DNA from: B120-G9 sp034659895
GTDB lineage: Bacteria; Zixibacteria; MSB-5A5; GN15; FEB-12
Assembly (NCBI GenBank): GCA_034659895.1
Contig: JAYEIF010000209.1
Location: 1-8,976, forward strand
DNA length: 8,976 nucleotides
Direction of reading: 5' to 3'
Shown here piece by piece: positions 6,621 to 8,976 of the stretch. The notes under the pieces were generated by a model that was given only the letters and a program-made list of their open reading frames with translations, did not search any database and was not told where the DNA came from. How positions within the stretch are numbered: the first letter of the stretch is position 1; each line of letters opens with the position of its first letter. The translations under genes were made by a program, and so were the position numbers.

Positions 6621-7553
6621 ATGGGAATGTTTAGAATAATACCTGAAACAAAAATCAATTTTATCGGTGCCCGTAAAATCGCCTTCGTGATTTCACTGGC
6701 TCTGATAGCTTTGGGGCTGTTTACTCTGGTTACAGTGTTTACAGGCGATGCCAACCTTGGTATTGACTTCGCCGGAGGTACAATGGCGTATATTGCTTTT
6801 GATAAGCCTGTAGAAATCGAAAATCTTCGTACTGGTCTCATAGCAGATTTCCCTGATGTCCAGATAACGGAGTTGATGGATTTTGAGAAACCAAACGCAT
6901 TTATTATCAAAACCAAAAACCCTGATGAAGAAGGAAGGGGACAGGCAAGTTTGGATACTATCGAAGGTATCCTGACGAAGAATTTCTCAGGGAATCCGTT
7001 CGAGGTAATCTCAGAGCACATTATCGGTCCTGCCGTTGGAGAAACGTTGCGTAAGGACGCTCAGAAAGCGGTCCTGCTGTCGCTGTTGGGAATTGTCTTG
7101 TATATTTGGGTTCGCTTTGACTTCCGCTCCGGAATCGCCGCTACTATTGCTACTTTTCATGATGTCCTGGCAGTGTTGGGAGTTATGTTGCTGATGGGGT
7201 ACGAGTTTGACCTGTTGCTTGTTACAGCATTGTTGACACTTGGAGGTTATTCACTGACAGATACTGTTGTAGTCTTTGACAGAATTCGTGAAAACCTCAA
7301 GAAGTGGAGAGCCAAGGGTGAGTTTGCCTCTGCTGTGAATCGATCTATCAATGAGGTGCTTTCAAGAAGCATTAATACCTCATTATCAACTCTTTTTGTG
7401 GTAACGACTTTGTTTATTTTTGGCGGAGAAGTTCTTAAAACGTTCGCCCTGGCTATGATATTGGGTGTAATTGTTGGTACCTATTCGTCAATTTTTGTCG
7501 CCAGCCCGATTGTGGTCGAATGGGAGAACCGAAGTCCAAAGCGGTTTAAGTAA
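6621..7553 (+). CDS. secF: Protein translocase subunit SecF
   Basis: A 310-residue inner-membrane partner of SecD in the SecDF complex, within the family's usual length. Transmembrane segment 1 is at about residues 18-40, followed by LGIDFAGGT (46-54), the conserved SecF motif. A short periplasmic P4 region precedes IGPAVGETLRKDA (135-147). Five more membrane segments follow (about 148-164, 171-192, 197-217, 253-267 and 272-296). GGYSLTDTVVVFDRIREN (208-225) is the diagnostic segment 4 motif, with Asp214 matching the conserved Asp. SINEVLSRSINTSLST (242-257) is the conserved region after it. GGGAGG-type Shine-Dalgarno GGGAGG (6609-6614) lies 6 nt before the ATG. The 14-bp gap after secD indicates one operon. 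The gene ends at TAA, and a dispersed repeat begins at the last base of that stop. Confidence 0.97.
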   Translation: MGMFRIIPETKINFIGARKIAFVISLALIALGLFTLVTVFTGDANLGIDFAGGTMAYIAFDKPVEIENLRTGLIADFPDVQITELMDFEKPNAFIIKTKNPDEEGRGQASLDTIEGILTKNFSGNPFEVISEHIIGPAVGETLRKDAQKAVLLSLLGIVLYIWVRFDFRSGIAATIATFHDVLAVLGVMLLMGYEFDLLLVTALLTLGGYSLTDTVVVFDRIRENLKKWRAKGEFASAVNRSINEVLSRSINTSLSTLFVVTTLFIFGGEVLKTFALAMILGVIVGTYSSIFVASPIVVEWENRSPKRFK

Positions 7554-7591
7554 GGGTTGTTGAATAATTCGTTACTATGAACGACAATCTC
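7553..7591 (+). repeat. Dispersed 3'-end repeat, copy A (after secF)
   Basis: From TTGTTGAATAATT (7557-7569) through ACAATCTC (7584-7591), this 35-nt stretch matches 8942-8976 at 31 of 35 positions. AGGG precedes both, with one extra base in the other copy. It starts at the last base of the secF stop codon and leads straight into GC-rich hairpins. Its 3'-of-gene position in both cases suggests a mobile or 3'-processing element rather than coding sequence. Confidence 0.8.
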
Positions 7592-7616
7592 CCCGCCTTT
7601 GGCGGGCGCGCCCGCC
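7592..7616. repeat. GC-rich overlapping palindromes after secF
   Basis: CCCGCC (7592-7597) pairs with GGCGGG (7601-7606) around TTT, and the right arm is shared with a perfect 16-bp palindrome, GGCGGGCGCGCCCGCC (7601-7616). The two hairpins are mutually exclusive in RNA. They lie about 40 nt past the secF stop. Confidence 0.7.
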
Positions 7617-7629
7617 TATCAAGCGGACA

Positions 7630-7662
7630 GGAAACGGGCGGCCTTGTGTGTCGCCCGTTTCC
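7630..7662. terminator. Strong 11-bp hairpin, candidate end of the secDF transcript
   Basis: GGAAACGGGCG (7630-7640) pairs perfectly with CGCCCGTTTCC (7652-7662) around an 11-nt loop. This is the strongest stem in the window and lies about 77 nt after secF. No T-run follows on either strand, so it is not a textbook Rho-independent terminator; it could protect the 3' end or be a dispersed palindromic repeat. The segment GCGGCCTTGTG (7638-7648) also occurs on the - strand at 1343-1353. Confidence 0.5.
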
Positions 7663-7833
7663 CTACAAATAGCGGAGACAAGCCCCGTTACCACGAAAAT
7701 AGAATATCTATTAACACGATAATGACTTAGACTTTGTTCAGCAGATTCTATTAATTATATTTTACCCAAATTGTCATCTCCAATGTAGAAATAGAAAGAG
7801 TCAGGAAAATGATTCGATAAGCGAAATAATACC

Positions 7834-7861
7834 TTGACAGAAAGTCTTCTGTCGATATATT
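7834..7861 (+). promoter_or_regulatory. Sigma70-type promoter with an inverted repeat in its spacer
   Basis: TTGACA (7834-7839) and TATATT (7856-7861) are 16 bp apart. GACAGAAAGTCTTCTGTC (7836-7853) is an inverted repeat with 7-bp arms and a 4-bp centre. It overlaps the -35 and fills the spacer, which is a classic place for a repressor or an activator that reshapes the spacer. Transcription would start near 7868, about 125 nt before the ATG at 7993. The operator role is inferred. Confidence 0.55.
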
Positions 7862-7992
7862 GAAAATGTTGGTATATTGATTGTTGTAATAGTCTAATGA
7901 TATACATCATATTTCTTCTTGATGGGACTGAACTTATTGCCTGATTGCTAAAATGTTACTTTTTGTGCACTTTATTTTTGAAGGAGCGCTCT

Positions 7993-8928
7993 ATGCATAG
8001 CATTGCAGGTTATTTCTACAGGGTTGTATTGTTCTTTTTACCGTTGGCGGTCCTCGCCGGCTTTATCCCATCATCGTATGTCCATGCTGATCCACCTTTG
8101 ATTGTGCTTGATGTTGTTGATACTGTTGTAGCTCCCGGTGAAACGGGGGCATTTATCAGTGTTTATCTCTCCAATTATTATGATACTGTTGCTGGATTCC
8201 AATTTCAACTTGAGGTTGACCGCCCGGATCTTGTAACATTCAATTTTGATAATGATGGTTTTGATACCACTGGTACTCTACTATCTGGATTTGAATACGT
8301 TCAAGCGGCGGACACATCCCAAACCGGTAATCTATTGTGGTTTCGCTGTATGGCCAATGCCGACCCATTTGACGGTTTCAATACCCCTGGTATCCCCCCT
8401 CAGCAGGGAGGACTTGTTACCCGACTGCCTGTTAATACCACATCTACTCCGGATTCAGCGGAAGGTTTGACATGCCATCTTTCAATTATAATGCCATTTG
8501 ATTTCTCTGATCCATGGGGCAACTCTTTTGGCGTTATAACCGACACGTTGGCTGATACAATCTATTACCAGTGTACTCAGTGGGAGGAAGACTCCTGTCT
8601 GGAATGGATTATGGTTGACGGATATACCGAAGAATATGACTCGGTGTATACCTATGACTATCTCTCAGGATATTTGGATACTACGGTTGTAATTCCAGAC
8701 CATGGTTCTATTACAGTGGATAGTTCGCCATTGACCTGTGACAATAATGGTTCAGGCAGCATTACAGTTGCTGATATTACTTGTTTGGTGACATACTTAT
8801 TTGAAGATGGAGAAACAGCCGGATGCCCACTGGTTGTGTACTGTGATTCCGATGGTGCTGGTGCACCGAATGTCAGCGATCTGGTCATGTTAGTAAACTA
8901 TCTGTTCAACGGTGGCCCGCCGCCATAG
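7993..8928 (+). CDS. Secreted protein with cohesin-like module and dockerin-like C-terminus
   Basis: A 311-residue predicted exported protein. Residues 1-32 are a signal peptide ending in VHA/D. Residues about 37-190 resemble the cohesin/carbohydrate-binding fold: VVAPGETGAFISVYLSN followed by VAGFQFQLEVD is the usual opening pattern. A Tyr/Asp-rich segment (about 190-235) precedes the C-terminal pair of dockerin-type calcium loops. Loop 1 is DNNGSGSITVAD (250-261) and loop 2 is the weaker DSDGAGAPNVSD (285-296). Each is followed by a hydrophobic helix (LVTYLF, LVNYLF), and the chain ends NGGPPP. Cysteines 249, 264, 278 and 284 bracket the loops and could form disulfides. The spacing of 35 residues between loops is longer than in cellulosomal dockerins. 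AAGGAG (7981-7986) 6 nt before ATG 7993 fixes the start; an ATG at 7945 lacks a ribosome binding site and would spoil the signal peptide. Likely a cell-surface or extracellular protein; partner and ligand unknown. Confidence 0.82.
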   Translation: MHSIAGYFYRVVLFFLPLAVLAGFIPSSYVHADPPLIVLDVVDTVVAPGETGAFISVYLSNYYDTVAGFQFQLEVDRPDLVTFNFDNDGFDTTGTLLSGFEYVQAADTSQTGNLLWFRCMANADPFDGFNTPGIPPQQGGLVTRLPVNTTSTPDSAEGLTCHLSIIMPFDFSDPWGNSFGVITDTLADTIYYQCTQWEEDSCLEWIMVDGYTEEYDSVYTYDYLSGYLDTTVVIPDHGSITVDSSPLTCDNNGSGSITVADITCLVTYLFEDGETAGCPLVVYCDSDGAGAPNVSDLVMLVNYLFNGGPPP

Positions 8929-8936
8929 TAACAATT

Positions 8937-8976
8937 AGGGCTTGTTGAATAATTAGTTATTATGTACCACAATCTC
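8937..8976 (+). repeat. Dispersed 3'-end repeat, copy B (cut by window end)
   Basis: AGGGC then TTGTTGAATAATT (8942-8954) to ACAATCTC (8969-8976) is the second copy of the element found right after secF. It begins 9 bp after the stop of the dockerin-like gene. The window ends exactly where copy A passes into GC-rich hairpins, so whether those follow here cannot be seen. Confidence 0.8.

Larger units (their letters stand above)
7554..7992. other. Gene-free stretch between secF and the dockerin-like gene
   Basis: I see no credible coding region in these 439 bases. The first 110 hold the 35-nt repeat and the GC-rich hairpins listed separately. Positions 7664-7830 are A+T-rich and show no tRNA, ORF or clear motif. 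Positions 7834-7861 carry a promoter for the following gene, leaving a leader of about 125 nt (to 7992) in which I see no strong fold beyond A+T-rich sequence. Confidence 0.7.

Noticed and set aside
6554..7021. 155-codon - strand open frame across the secD-secF junction
   Set aside because: It is antisense to conserved SecF motifs and lacks start signals.
7630..7685. Right end of a transposon pairing with the repeat at 7553
   Set aside because: Only ACAAGCCCC (7677-7685) resembles the inverted start of the element, about 8 bp, with no target duplication visible, so I did not annotate a mobile element.
7945..7992. Upstream ATG adding 16 residues to the dockerin-like protein
   Set aside because: No ribosome binding site at 7945. 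AAGGAG lies at the right distance from ATG 7993, and the signal peptide starts properly there.
1..8976. CRISPR array, tRNA, rRNA or transposase gene
   Set aside because: I found no regularly spaced direct repeats, no cloverleaf-like sequence in the gaps and no transposase-like protein; the repeats present are isolated palindromes and one two-copy element.

Overview
The window (about 43% G+C by eye) is an ordinary bacterial chromosomal segment, apparently from a didermic (Gram-negative-type) organism. It carries outer-membrane-style lipoproteins, a periplasmic-type M16 peptidase, SecD/SecF, and a secreted protein with a cohesin-like module and a C-terminal dockerin-like pair ending in GGPPP. 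That last architecture, together with GC-rich dispersed palindromes between genes, is typical of uncultured FCB-group lineages such as candidate phylum Zixibacteria. The taxonomic placement is inference from protein style only.

Layout: 1-99 is the last 33 codons of uvrA. Next come two small lipoprotein genes on the + strand: a CC0125/CC1285-like lipoprotein (233-727) with a near-consensus promoter, and a collagen-like lipoprotein (806-1159). Positions 1160-1393 lie between convergent genes and hold a cluster of palindromes. A large two-half M16 zinc protease (1394-4168, - strand) follows. Its promoter lies back to back with a + strand promoter at 4227-4311, and the two are linked by an inverted repeat. 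The + strand promoter faces a doubtful, possibly frameshifted small membrane-protein ORF (4323-4766 or 4776) and then the secD-secF operon (4876-7553). Positions 7554-7992 are gene-free: a dispersed 35-nt repeat, strong GC-rich hairpins, and a promoter whose spacer holds an 18-bp inverted repeat. The last gene (7993-8928) encodes the cohesin/dockerin-like secreted protein. A second copy of the 35-nt repeat follows it and runs into the window edge.

Functionally, SecD and SecF help the Sec translocon export proteins. The three signal-peptide-bearing groups here (two lipoproteins, the M16 peptidase and the dockerin protein) are all predicted Sec substrates, but nothing in the sequence shows a dedicated shared pathway. 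I do not see a previously undescribed defence or mobile system. The most interesting signals are the recurring 3'-end repeat and palindrome families, the broken-looking ORF ahead of secD, and the promoter-embedded inverted repeats.
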